A stretch of DNA of 64,000 nt, taken from assembly GCF_021134715.1 (NCBI RefSeq), contig NC_060017.1:1922001-1986000 (forward strand), in the 5' to 3' direction. Numbering within the stretch: position 1 is the stretch's first letter; each line of letters begins with the position of its first letter. A model generated the notes under the pieces. It was not told the origin of the DNA. It was given only the letters and a program-made list of their open reading frames with translations, and ran no database searches. The DNA is from Daphnia pulex. Lineage: Eukaryota > Arthropoda > Branchiopoda > Diplostraca > Daphniidae. Shown here piece by piece: positions 13,301-26,346 of the stretch. A program made the translations under genes and the position numbers.

Positions 13301-14393
13301 TCAGAACGAATATGCACGGAATTCTTTCCGATGAATCGAAATTCTGTATACCAAACTCTCTGTTTCTTTTCGCTTTCGTTTTGTTCCCATAGTCGGCGTA
13401 TGACTAAGGTCGAAGGGATCCCCAAGAAGATCGAAGTCTACAATTGCTCAACTGGACAGAAAAACCCGCTGACTTGGGAGAGATTTCGATCCATCGGCTT
13501 CAACTATTGGCTGCAGAACCCGACAGTTGAAATGATGTGGTATCCCAACTGCAGTTTCACCAGAAACAAAACGGTGCACAAGATCGATCAGGCGATATCC
13601 CACTATCTGCCCGCCTACGCTTTAGATCTTGTGGCTCGTCTAACCGGCAAGCGCGTCAAATGGGTACGTGACCTTATTTTATTGGATTCCCCTTGGCTAT
13701 ATAGTGTGTGTGTGTGAGTAGTGGTTTGGTTGGTTTTAAGGGGGCTTTGAACGGCTTGGAATTTGACGGCTTTTGACTTGTTTATTTATTTTTGATTTGC
13801 GTTCGTTATTTGATTTGCCAATTAGGTGCGGCTGTATGATCGTGCTCATCACGCCATTTCCTGTCTGGATTTCTTCATGACTCACCAGTGGCGATTCGTG
13901 AGCGAGAACCCGATCCGCCTCCTCGACTACCTTTCGGAGGCTGACAGAAACATCTTCTATTTCGACGTTCGCCAGATCAATTGGAATACCTACATAGGGA
14001 CCTATGTTGCCGGGGCTCGGCGTTACATTTTAAAAGACGATCCTAGCACATTGCCAGCCGCCAGGAGAAACCTGAAAAAGTACGTATATAACGCTTGTTT
14101 TGATGACCCGTTAGAATAACCAACCAGTTTTACCGCATTTTTTCATTCCATATTTGTATTACCTATTCAACAGGTTGTACGTGGCGAAGATGCTGCTCCG
14201 TCTGATAATGCTGAGCATCTTCTTTTTAGTCATGTCGTACCTGTGGCAGCAAGTGTCTTCTTGGGGAACCAGCACCCCCAGCGAGTATTTCACCAGCGAT
14301 AACATCACCTTTTTGCATCTGCAGAGCGAAGTGGAGAAGGAAACGGGCAATCAAGCCATCAATCCTTATCTTACCAGTGGAATCAAGTCCTAG
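10358..14393 (+). CDS. Fatty acyl-CoA reductase, copy B (complete)
   Basis: NADPH-dependent reductase converting fatty acyl-CoA to fatty alcohol. Eight exons: 10358-10552, 10679-10927, 11026-11171, 11317-11486, 13154-13286, 13393-13663, 13826-14079 and 14174-14393; 545 aa. The start ATG is followed by [19 protein letters not shown], which matches the N-termini of the other copies. The Rossmann motif GATGFMG is at 19-25 and the active-site YTYTK at 206-210. The FAR C-terminal domain includes [14 protein letters not shown] and FDVRQINW. A hydrophobic segment ([18 protein letters not shown]) is followed by an unusually long hydrophilic tail of about 50 residues ending in SGIKS. The fourth intron (11487-13153) is about 1.7 kb, far larger than the rest, and shows no recognisable gene inside. 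Poly(A) signals lie at 14941 and 15085. Confidence 0.95.
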
Positions 14394-17300
14394 TTATCTA
14401 TACCCTATTTGATTTATATATTTTTTTTTGTTTGGGAACATTTTTCTTTTTGAGGCTTGATTTCGTACTACTTTGGCGTCTTTCCATCGAAAGAAATCTC
14501 GACAAAAGAGCACATCATTGTTACATACTTTATATCCGAGAGAGTGCCACAGCGGCAGGTTCTTCCCTCTAGCGAATTGAATACGGAGACGGGAAACTTG
14601 ACGTCAAAAGCGCTGTTTTTATTATTATTTTTCACGGACCGTCGACATAGCCAGAGCCAGCTCTAGTATCCCTGTGCAGACCACGTGACTCGCCGTGCAA
14701 GAATACCAAAATTCATAGAGTCGTAACTCGTAAAAGGGAACAAGAAATACTTTTTGAAAAATAACACTTAACCACGGCTAAAGCTGATATGAACACCCGC
14801 TGTATTATTATTATTAATCTTTACTATTCATGTAGACTCGCTGATTGTTTCTTTTTTTTCTGTAAGAAGACATCCTACAATACAATAATTTTTTTATTAC
14901 GTCACGGTTTATTGAATTGGATCGCTATTAATAATAATATAATAAAATTTATAATATCACAAATAATAAGATAATATTAGTAATAATCGTAATAATCTCC
15001 CATGTGTCATATCGTAACTAAAGATTTATCGATCAAGCCTGTATTCTGTGTACAGTGAGGTAGCTGGTAGCTAGTTGGTAGATGAATAAAATTGTTTTGA
15101 ATAATAGATTCGCTGCAGCGTCGCGTCCGTGTGTGCCCTCACCGTGAAATAACTCAACGTCTGAGCGCCCGCCTTCGTCCTCGTCTGGCCCCCGCCCGTC
15201 TCTCAATTCGGGCTCACTTTTCCTTTAAACGCGCAGGTGGTAAATAGAAACAAACGTAATTTAAATGCGGCGAGTAGGAGCTTAAGTTTTGCAATTACTT
15301 TCTCCCAGCCGTAGCCCAAACTGGTATGGTGCTTTCGGCGAGAATCGTGAAGCGAATTTCTAATGAGAGTTGGCCCAACGAATCAAGAGAAAGAGAGAGC
15401 CCTTTCGCATTGGTACTTTGCCAGACTCTGAATTATTATTCAGTTGGCAGGTGGGTTAACTATAAAAACCCAAATAGAAAATAGAAGAAGCTTATTGGTG
15501 AAGCGTGGCTCAGGCTCATCACACCTTTGCCATATCGAGTATGTTTGTCCGGACGTCTCGGATACCACGACCCACTGACCTCCGTTTCTCAGAAGAGAAA
15601 AGTCCCTCATACGAATCCCGTTACGTTCCTAGAATAACGACACCAACGGCAGTTGTTGCTGCTGCTGCTGCCACTCAACTTTGAATGGTGGCAAAACTCT
15701 AACATTACAGAATGAGTGACGGAGATATAACCAGAAATGATTCCGGTTCGCCCTAAAAAATTGTAGACCCATCAGTCTGGTTAGCCAGAAAATGATAGCA
15801 TTAGAGATTTTATTATTTCTTTCAATGTGGAGCCATTGAAGAAAATGCCAAGCGAGGAACAATTTTCTTCAAATGATTTATAAATGCGGTGATGAAAAAT
15901 TCAGTTGATAACTAGAAAAATAAAAAAGCAGCTCGTTTAAGCTACATTCTACTGCACACGCAAGAGGCACGGAACCTTTGTCTACCGCCCTAAATGGCCA
16001 AGAAATCATCAATTATTGATCACTTGTCTGCCTCTGGACGGAGATGGCCAGACAAAATGTCGGAAAAAAGAAGGTGATTAAACGGCCGTGCACGAAACAG
16101 TTGAATGCGGCCAAACGTTGACGACACGACTCGCACGAAAGCATATAGATAAGTCGAAATTCTCCTCCCAGTTCAATCCAACCCAAAGTCTCCTTCCTTC
16201 CTTTTCAGATTGGGCTTGAGGGTCCAATGTCCAAAGACAGCGACGAATATGTCGGCAGGCACTACGTAAATGGGCTAGACAAGTCTTAAAATCCAAAAAA
16301 AAAACGTCACAGACTTGTAAAGCGCTTGAAATTGGGAATGAAAAGCGGAGTCAAAATGTACAATTTTAACGAGCAATTTCGATGTGGCCAAGGATTAGAA
16401 ATTCATACGACTCAGTCTAAAATTAAACGCGGCATCTAAGAATTTTCTGCCCATTAATTCACGGTGAGAAACAAATAGGAAAAGTAAAGCTTGAAATTGG
16501 ACTACTTTTCGATAAAAATTGCGTCATTCGGTTGGGACAAGACAATGTGTCGAAAGCGGACATGTCCATAATCATCCATCGAATCCCAGAGGAATGCAAC
16601 ACACGCTCGCATAATATGGGCCGATGGCGCTCCGCTTGCTGCACGGCGCATAAACGCAGCACAATAAATTAGTCGGAATAGGTCAAAGTGAAAGTTGAAG
16701 GACACACTTTCTCCTGTTGGTTTTCAACGGCGCAGAAAGGGCTTCACGATAGCGGCCGTTTTTACGCGTTGCTTTTCCGCGATTCGGGTTAATGGAATTG
16801 GCCTACATTTTTTTTTTATGTGCGAAGAAGCTGCCTGCGGTTTCTGGCGCCACTTTTTAAACTTTCCATCCGGTCCTACCACCTACAAAGTTCCTAGTTT
16901 TTCCTCTATTTCAGTAAAAGCTACAGTTAGTTGCCAATTTCGTCTTCTAAAATTTTATGACAGTCGAACGCCAGTACAATGCTATCTTTAGCTCATCCCT
17001 CAAGACGGTACAAATATTTCAATACAAGAATCCAAAAAAACAAAAGCGGGGATTTACGGGGATTTACATGGACTGCAAGGAATTCTTATTGATAAATAAT
17101 ACGGAATTATGCAAATGGATACCCAGTTTGTAGCCAAGTGAAATCGAAGAAGATTTGGTCACATGACTATAGCATGAAATGATGTCTACGAAAATCACGG
17201 CCAAAGATTCGCTTTCGCTTTAAACTCATAAGCCATGCATCAAGAAACCGAGAAAGTTTCACGGGCTATTTCATCTTTCCGGTATGTCGGGATCAAGGGC

Positions 17301-17834
17301 AACTTTACTCAGATGACGCAAGTATTCAAATCTGCTTGAATACTCTTTACATGCTATTATAAATGCGTTTTTACTATTCAACTCCCAAATTATTTTTGAT
17401 CGCTCAAGCAAACGAAAGTAATGAAATTTCAACGTACTATTTTTGCATCATTTCATATACAAGGCTGTACAGGCACAACGGTGGGTCTAGTGACGAAGCA
17501 TAAACCAAGATAGATAAAAATAAACCCTTCGATGCAAAAAGTGATCACGCAGAAAACATGTAACTCAGCAAGGTCGAATTACATTAAATTATCTACAAAG
17601 ATTCCCTTGAATCTAACGAAATTGAGGTCAATTGTGACTCGGGATTAGAAAGCATTTGCATTAGGTGATGAGGAACAATGACTTAGCATTTTTAGTTCCG
17701 TAAACTAAATTTGTTGTAACAAATCGATGGTTTAACGCGAATAGGTTGAATTTAAGTTGAAATATTTTAATTTCATTTCAAGAGTATTTGTAATTTTCAG
17801 TGAAACGCATTAATTCCAAAAACAATATCACCTT
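14394..17834. other. Intergenic, convergent 3' ends of FAR copy B and TFIIIC subunit
   Basis: About 3.4 kb separating two genes that end toward each other. It holds the 3' UTR of FAR copy B, with AATAAA at 14941 and 15085, and then AT-rich sequence. Short open frames such as 15629-15862 and 16695-16991 have no domain or splice support. A short GCT run lies near 15657-15671. I see nothing else. Confidence 0.6.
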
Positions 17835-20800
17835 CTAGCTGTCCGCGTTGCTGTGACAACTGCATTTTGGGATGTAATCTTTTTCGTACTTTTTGTCGCC
17901 GATGAACTCACCCAGTCGTAGGATGGCTTCCGTTTTAGGGTCGACATAAATGTCTTGATCACGGGCAAATCTATCAAGAGCAACTTCAGAAACAATCAAA
18001 AAGTTATTAACAACTTCCCTCGTTGAATTTTTAATAACGGAAACTAACAATCTAAACTTCGATTCAGTCGATTAAAACCTACCAATTTCAAGTGTGGTCC
18101 GCGCTGCAAAGGGGCCAGCTTTGCCCGTTTTCTTAATGCCATAAAATTCTACGCATCCAATTTTCTCTAATATCTGAATCATAATTCAAAGTCGAAATGT
18201 CACATAAAAATACATGGACGGATTGCTAATTAATTTACCTCCACCAACTCTCTAGTTTGAAACGGCTGAAGGGCTGGATGAAAACGTTCGGCCAACTGTC
18301 CAATATTAGATCCCGGCTTTAAAAGCACATGAGAAAGTAATCCTAAAAGTAAAGATATTAAATAAGGAAAGTTATTTGTAAAAATAGAAAAGATATTAAA
18401 ACCTCCGAGCAAACGATCCAGGACACGACGGTTGAGACCTCCGTCAATTTTGACCCAAGGTTTGACCATTACTAAAAGATCGATCCGATCCTTTGTTCCC
18501 AAGTTATCGACGGTATGAGATTTTTTTGAAGGCGGAAAGTAAGTAGAGACCTTTCTTTTACGACGGCCTGAAACTGCCTCTTTTGCAGATTCTGCAACAG
18601 TGCCATCAGCAGTAACCGGAGGTGTTTCTTCAATCTGAATGTCTTCCGACTGGTTATCCGTTTCCTCAGTTTGACTCTGTCGTTGTGATTCATCAGGATT
18701 TTGTTTGGTTTCAGGAGCTGTCTCTACCATCTGGATTTCTTCTGGTTGAGATTTTTCATCGTTTTTTCTACTCGGAATATAATCATCATTGAAGGGCTCT
18801 AGTTTTTCCTTTCCACTTCTCAATAATCGGAACGATTTGATGACCCAAGGATCGATATGATAAATTGAAACGAAACGTTGAGCGACCACACCGACTTTTT
18901 GCACAATTTGACTCTCCGTCAGCAACGACATGTGTTGTTCCAATGTGAAGGATGGATCATCCAAGTCACCCACTATGTGTGGCAGTTCTGAAGCAATGAT
19001 CCCCATTTCTTTCTTACTAGTGATCAACTGCAATATTGTAGCTGCATCATCTTTAGCACTTTCACTGCATTCCATTCGTTCGTACAGTTGTTCGTAAGCT
19101 TGATCCGGAAGAGTGTGAGAAAAGGGTACAGTGGTAGGAATGGTATCAATGATTTCTTGTTTCTTCTTAGGACTGATGAACAGCCAGCCTTCAGACGACG
19201 ATTTCGGCAAACTCAGGTCGACATACACTTTGCATGAATTGATAACGAAATGCTCCTGCTGAATGTGAGGTGTCGATTGGTTGTTATGCGATTGGGTATC
19301 TTGCGTGATATCTTCTCGCAACATGTGAAGACCGATTCGCGAGGCTGTGCGCATTATTAGTTGATTTTGAGTTCGGTCGTTGCTCGCCCCAGTTATCGTT
19401 TCAAAGGCACTGATTGACGTTTCGCGAAGTGTGGGTTGAACGAATTCTTCATGACTTACTGAGGCAGCGACATCAGTCGTGCTCATCAATTTCGGAATTG
19501 CAGCGATTGCACTAGTCGCAGCGGCTGTCGTCATTCCTAGTCGACGTCGCTGTATTTGCGATCTGTCTTCTTTGTTAACATTTTGGGCTGCCGTATCAAC
19601 ATCTTTGACCCAGTTGTTGTAACGTTTAATCAAGTTGTCAAACTCTTCCGGATGGTCCTACACAATCGATAACGATTTTATTTCATTTTTAATTAATTAA
19701 TTTTGTGTGTGTGTGTGCTTAATATGGTGGTTATTCGGAGAATTTAAGTTACCTTCAATTTCGGATCAAAAATAATAATTTGATCTGGAATGACGAAGCG
19801 AAGTCGAGCCATACCGATAGCAAATAGTGAGACTACCATAGCAGCATTACCTCCCTCATGAATTCGGCTAACCTCAACTCCAGGCCAGTCTTCAAAATAA
19901 AGAAAAAAAAATCAATAACAATCATAATACATGGATAGAATATCATATCTTCACATTTCAAAGATATTAGAAGGCCTACCTTGGCTTGCAGGAGGAATTT
20001 TTTGTTTTTCGTCTAAGATTGCTCGTAGACGTTGGTAGGAGCAATGGAACACCGGATACTGATATCGGGAAAGGAAAAGGTGAATGTACGTAATGGACAA
20101 TTTGTATGGCACCGCACTTAGTGGCATCTCGGAAAATTTTTTATTCCTGGAACAGACGAATTTGATTAAAGTGCAGTTCATTCAACACCAAGAGTTATGT
20201 GATAAGAGTGTTACCTGATAAGAGAAATTGCGCGTTTTCTCTGCGCGATCATCATGTCGTTTTTCATTCTGGCGAGAGTTGATCGGACTAAATTATCAGG
20301 ATACTGTTGGTAAATGTTGAATAGATGGAATCCCCAGGACGCTTTGTCTTCCGTCGTGCACATTGAACTGTGAATAACATTGAAGACAACGTTGACGTTT
20401 ACGTCGACTACATTATTGACCTCCGAGATGGGTCGGCGGTGTCGCAAGTTTGCCAACGAGTAGGTCAGTTCATACTGCTGGTGGAATTCTTCAATAGTGT
20501 TGGGCAGTTTGAGACCAGGAATAGCGCTAGAATTTCCTCCTTGTGAATATCGGGGTTTCAGGTACTCTAACAGCTTCCGAAACCTATACTCCGAATTTGA
20601 TATACACCATAAGAAACACACTTCAAAGTGAAACTCAATTCAAAGGTCAAAATTTTTACCGAGCAATGATCAGTTCTTCGGTTTTTTCAACTCCGTGATT
20701 TTTACGATCTTCTTTAGTGATTGGCCCTCCTCCAGAAACTACCTCAATTTCGGGATCCTGCTCAAGTTCCTGATATGCGTTTACGACTTGATACTCTGTC

Positions 20801-23800
20801 GTAGGATTTCGCATCATGTAAGCAACTCGTCGTTGGCAAGCCCTCGAGGTCTTATTGCGAGATTCCGGATAGGTCTCATGAAGGCAATCTCTCACAACGA
20901 TGAACGGTACACTATGTCGAAGACTTCCGTGAATGTAAGTACCAGCAACCTGAAATGGTTAAGAAAATTTATATTTACTTGAACTGTTCCGAAAGGAAGG
21001 TTAATGATTTTTATCAACATACTTTACACATAAGTAGGAAGCTGTCTTCCATAGCTGACCAGGTTACGCGCAAACGTCGCATCAAAAGCAGAGCTTGTCT
21101 GTCCTTTTCATCGTAGTATGGACGACGTGGGCCTCGTTTCTTTCGAGGCTTAACCACTCGGACCTTTGATGCAGGTTTTGTTGAAACTGTAAAGGGCATC
21201 AACATAAAGGAATGAAGATTCAATTGAAAAATTACACACTGTACAAGACTTGATATGACCTTTACTTCTTTTGGGACCAACTTTTGACCAACGGACAGTT
21301 GGAGTTGAATTCTTGCTATCATTACGCTTCCTCTTTAGATTTCGGGGATTGGTTTCGTTTTCGACAACAGTCACAGGAATGGTTAAATTTGTTCCGTCTT
21401 GTGTAGTACATTGAGTAAAACGAACAGCATTGTCTCGCAAACTAGCAAGCCGACCCGGAGCAGTGGATGGATTGGACGTTTTTGTTTGCGGTGACTTGGC
21501 TGTTTTACTTCCATTACCCGTTTTCTTAACTTGCATCTCCAATCGGTTGATCATCGTTGTTGACTTGTTGTAAGTCCAATTCCTCTGCAAAAAAAAATGA
21601 TCAGGCTAAAACGCAACTGTGAACATTAAACACATTTGTTCATACCTTCAAATGGGCGAAGAAAGCCGAATCAAATCCTGCAGCACCAAGATGATCTCCA
21701 GGCACTTCACCTGTATCTAGTAATGGAGCTTCGTGGGGTTCACGCATTCTCATCGCTTCAATCATGGCTGGTTTTTTTCTTAACATTTCAAGTGTTATAC
21801 TTTGACCGGCCACAGTACTGAGACTGCCCAAGAGAGTGTTGAAACAAATAGTCTGGACTTCGTACCTTTCGAACAAAAGAATAAAAAAATTATACTTGTA
21901 TGTCAAGTAAACATTTAAAAAAACTGAATTACCAATATTTTTCAACGTCTAGCATCGAGTCAAAAACAAAAGTCTTCTTTTCGTATTCCATTTCACGTGT
22001 GATGTGATGATATCCAGGATTGGAGGTAGTCGTATCCATTAAAGTTGTTTTCCGGTTCAAGTAAATGAAAACTTGGTCCTTTTCCTATCATACCAATCGT
22101 TGCAGATGAAAAGCCGTGAAAATCATCAACATCAAAGTAAAAAACAAAGTTTCAGACTAAAGACGTTACCTTAAGGCTGTGCGGTCCAAATTGAGCAAGT
22201 CCGAGATAAACCAAATTTGTGATGACTTCGTGAACGCTGAAAATATACTTCCGAGCGAAAATGAGTCCTTGTCGCAGATCCATTGGGAGATGTTTAAGGA
22301 GCACGTATTGTTTGATAGGATGTTTGAGATAAGCTTCAAGCCCATCAATCTGATAAGTGATATTGACCACCTTCAGAAAAGTTGAAAGAGGCAAACGGAG
22401 AAAAATGTCGCAAAGAAAAGACCACCCACAAGGCCATCCACGGTGCTCTGGCAGGGGTTCAATGAATGTCTGCCACCCTAATTCAGTCTATCAAGAAACA
22501 AATGTGGGATAGTCTGTTAAAAAACATTCATCGACAAAGAGCTGTTTTATAGAAATTGCCTTATAAATATCGGGGAGATCGTCAAACATTTCATCATCAA
22601 GGCCGTCTAGGACAGGATTTTGCGTTCTCAGCATTTCTCTTGCCTGAGCTTGATCACTTATGAGCTCACCATCGTATCCATATACAAGATAATATAAAAG
22701 CTTGTGGATTTCTCTCGCACGGATGCACTTAGGCTCAGTTCCGTATACTTTCCCGCTGTTAGTACCGTGAACAAACTTGAAAGGGAAACTAAAAAAAAAA
22801 AAACTTTTTTTTTACAAAGAAATACTCCACTTGTAACTACATTTCTTACCTTTTTGATCCCTGGACTTGTCCTTTAGGCAATTGTTCTTTGACCTGTTTG
22901 ACGCTGGCACATAGAGATGGATCCAATGGAACTGAGTTATCGTTAAATTCTAGCTTGTCAGATTTTGATTGCGTTTTTTCAGCCTTTGCCGCTGTATTAC
23001 GGTTGTATTTGTGTTTAGACATGCAAAAGAGCTTCATTTTTGCCTGATCGATTGCCGAGCGAATCACACTGTTGTTTTGATCAATACCAGGCTGACAGAT
23101 GAAATTAAGGGCGCGTTCCCGATCACCACACCTTCAATGCGTTAATAATTAATAATATAGATTTTAAATAAATTGGCAATAAACATACCGAAGGACGATT
23201 CGCATATTCTTCAACTGCCCTTCATTGGATAAACGAGCAAGTAAACGTTTAAGTGAGCGACGATCCATTCGGGCATCTACACCTTCCTTAGCCTCTTCAG
23301 CTGTAATTAGCTGCAAGTAATCAAAACGTTACAACGAAATCGAACAGAATTCACCAAACAAGAATAGCTTACTCTGAGTAAAACGCCAATTTCTTCAATC
23401 ACCAAATGTTGGCGAATGGCTTCGAGAATAATGTTGACTCGTCTCAGGCTACGATGAGTTAAATCAGAGATCGTTTCTCCCTCAGCTAAAATTCCTCGTG
23501 GAACATTAGGACGAAATAGACCATCGTCCTCTTCTACCTCTTCGTGTCGTAGAGTAACATCTTTCTATTTTTTTTTTTAACAAAAAGGAATAAACATAAT
23601 AATTACGGTATCACGCATAGAATTTTCTCATTTCTCATTTCAATTAACCCACTTACCTCTAACTGTACATTTGGAGAGGGAAAGAAAGGCAAGGAGGACG
23701 ATGAACTTGCGTCACTACCAACCTCATTGGAGGCTTGCATCAGTCCTTTGATCTTTTGTTGCTCTTGTTCAAACTGCGCTCGGATAGCGTTGGAACCAAA

Positions 23801-25680
23801 ATGATTTTTAGCAACATACCTGTAAAATACAAAAATTTGTACTATTCTCGCACCAACCAGGAATAAACATTTTGTAACTTACAAAAAGAATCGAGTTTTC
23901 TTTACTTCTTTCACAATACAGTCAACCATCAGAAGACGAGTAAGGGAGCGTATAGTAGAACGAGCATCAAGCTGACTAAGACCAAGTTGTTCTGCTAAAG
24001 CTCCTTGTGTTAAGCCCTCGGATCCGCTCGCTTCAACAAATGCATAGGCTTGTTGGGCAATAGAATGATGATGTCTCTGAACGACAGCGTTTGATAAGAT
24101 TCCAGAATAGGAACCTTCTTCTTCACCTTCACTGTAAAGAGATCCATCATCCGGGGGAGCTTCGTCACCTTGAAAGAGCGCTTCGGGATCGATGTTTGGG
24201 TCGATTAACCGGACAATTTTCACTTGTTTCTCGTTGTCACAATTACGCATTTTCCAATCTTTAATAAATTGTTACTTAAATTTATTATACAGTCATACCA
24301 TAAAAATTAATAATCAAATACCTTTAATCGTCGCATCTGGATAATAACTTCGATACGGTACCTAAGGAAAACAAACCAAGCAGGGTAAGGGGGTGAAAAA
24401 TAATTAATCATCAAAACTTGGAAAAGAGAACTGACCGACTCAACTACTGCATACTGCCGCATTTCGCTAGCAGCGAGGATTTTTTTAAGTTGACAAGAAG
24501 TGTTCAGCTTCGTCCTTATCGTTTGGTAATCAAGCATGTAATGAGGAGGAGCTTCCTGTATAAAAGTAATTTGTTGAATATTCTACCGTATGTTCCAAAG
24601 AATTTCGAATGTTACTTTAAGAATCTGAATAAGTCGTTTAATTAAATCAAGCAACTTGGGTAGTCTCAAGCTGTAGAATCGTGTTATATGAAGAAGTGTT
24701 CCTAAAACATTTCGATTGCCGATTCTCATGGAAATAGGCTAAAAATCAAGATAAAGCAAAAAATGATAAAGCAAAAAAATGACTAAGAAAAATGTGAATA
24801 ACAAAAACTAAATTAAAAGTTACCTGTTTTACAATAAGACCGTCTGCTAGTAATCTCTTTCTGAAGTAGAAAGCAGACTTTGGCTGAATGTTTAATCGAC
24901 TGAGCCCATGTCTCCCCTGTGTTACATCACCATGCTCTCGCGATCTGCCAATTCTTTCTAGCATGATGTAAGAATTGATTGCAAGAGTTTCTAAAACACC
25001 TGTTTGGACTCCAGCCAAGGCAACATTTCTAGATGCTTGACAAGCAACTAAAACAAGTTGTTCACCATGTCTATATAAGTTGAGATACAAAGAAATATTA
25101 AGGATTCAGAGTGGATCACAAACTGTGTTACTTTGAAATTGCTTCCTCCAAAGTAAGTCCTCTTGCCGCTGCAGTTATATTTTGCCTTGTATGGTAAGTT
25201 GCACATGATCCTCTTATTCCATTTGCTTTATCCTCAACTGCAGCAACTGGATAAATGTCTTCAGGAAGAGCTTCCTGTTTATACATACATCAACACAATT
25301 TTGAGGAAATGTGATGATTGAGTCATTACAATTGCAATTACTTACAGGTTCACAAATGATTTCAAGTTCAGGATCCACATTGTCATATCGATTGTAGTCT
25401 ATCAATGGTGGTCTTGGAACTTCCAAACAAAACATTTCAATTGAATCATTTTTGCATATGATTTTCCAAATGAATCGTTTTGAGTGTTCATCTAAAGCGA
25501 GGGAGAAACTCTTTCGCTTTGTTAGTCGAATCCAGAGGGCTGTAAATGTTAAAAAGAAAATAGTCCCATGTTAACATATTTGACTAAAATATAATACACA
25601 CTTGAAATAGTGACTCCTTCGAGCCCTTCTAGGGCAATTTCATCCAAAATGTTTCCAGGAATGTTTTCTGGAAACTCCAT
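17835..25680 (-). CDS. GTF3C1: General transcription factor 3C polypeptide 1 (TFIIIC B-box-binding subunit)
   Basis: Largest TFIIIC subunit; binds the B box of tRNA and other Pol III genes in the nucleus (family knowledge). I reconstruct 26 exons in transcript order: 25602-25680, 25346-25539, 25132-25274, 24824-25070, 24616-24738, 24436-24555, 24322-24361, 23883-24258, 23657-23819, 23373-23564, 23189-23310, 22850-23131, 22526-22788, 22170-22477, 21933-22084, 21646-21865, 21266-21584, 21023-21186, 20660-20949, 20215-20583, 19980-20146, 19753-19889, 18403-19657, 18239-18342, 18083-18173, 17835-17983. All phases agree: 2022 aa, against about 2100 in vertebrates. Recognised blocks: EIALEGLEGV at the start, ERIGRSR and DGLIVKQ (winged-helix B-block region), RSAIDQAK, PGDHLGAAGFDSAFFAHLK, RLRVTWSAMEDSFLL, VIPDQIIIFDP and, near the end, GLLSHVLLKPGS and IGCVEFYGI. 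The junction around 22478-22525 is the least certain; it implies a 48 bp intron. Confidence 0.93.
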
Positions 25681-26346
25681 TTTCAAAAAACAGAACCTTA
25701 CTGTCGTACTTCCAAGTTCCAAAGTACTTCTGTCGTCTGCTTGACAAAACGTGACAACGCTGCCATTTTCTGAATCTATGCTTTACATTGGGCTTTGCAT
25801 GTTAAAAAAAATACAGAGCACAAACCGCTAAATGCGCGAGTCCCACCGTGAACTGACCGTGAATTATTCTTGAATTATTGTTGATTGACTTGATTCTCTT
25901 TTGAATTATTCTAATACTCTGGCTCTGGCCAAAGCCATGGCCAGAGCTATGAAGCATGAATCGACCAAAAGAAAAACTAAAATACCAAGTAAAATATCGT
26001 CGGTCATCCTCAACATCAGTCAACACTCATTTGGCTCATATTTAGAGATATATCTAAATTAATTGAAGGCCAGATTGCATTTGTTTTTCAACTTTAATAT
26101 ATTGTCAATGGAGGTGCTACAACTATATTTACTCGTATATTTACATTGTGCACATATTATTAGTTAGCGTCTTAGCCGTTTATTTTCTACAAATACAACC
26201 TACAAATCATAACTTGCAGTATTTTGTCTGCGGAAAAAAAATTTCATCAAATTTAAAACTGATGAAAAACCGATAACGGAAATTGCAAAAAGGAAAATAT
26301 GCAGGCAGTTTCGCAGTAAATACAGCCTAAATAAACATTGATATGA
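25681..26346. other. Short spacer: TFIIIC subunit promoter side and FAR copy C 3' side
   Basis: Only 666 bases separate the start codon of the TFIIIC subunit gene from the stop codon of FAR copy C; both are on the minus strand. It must hold the 3' UTR of FAR copy C and the promoter of the TFIIIC gene. Frames within it (25802-26026) look random. Confidence 0.55.
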
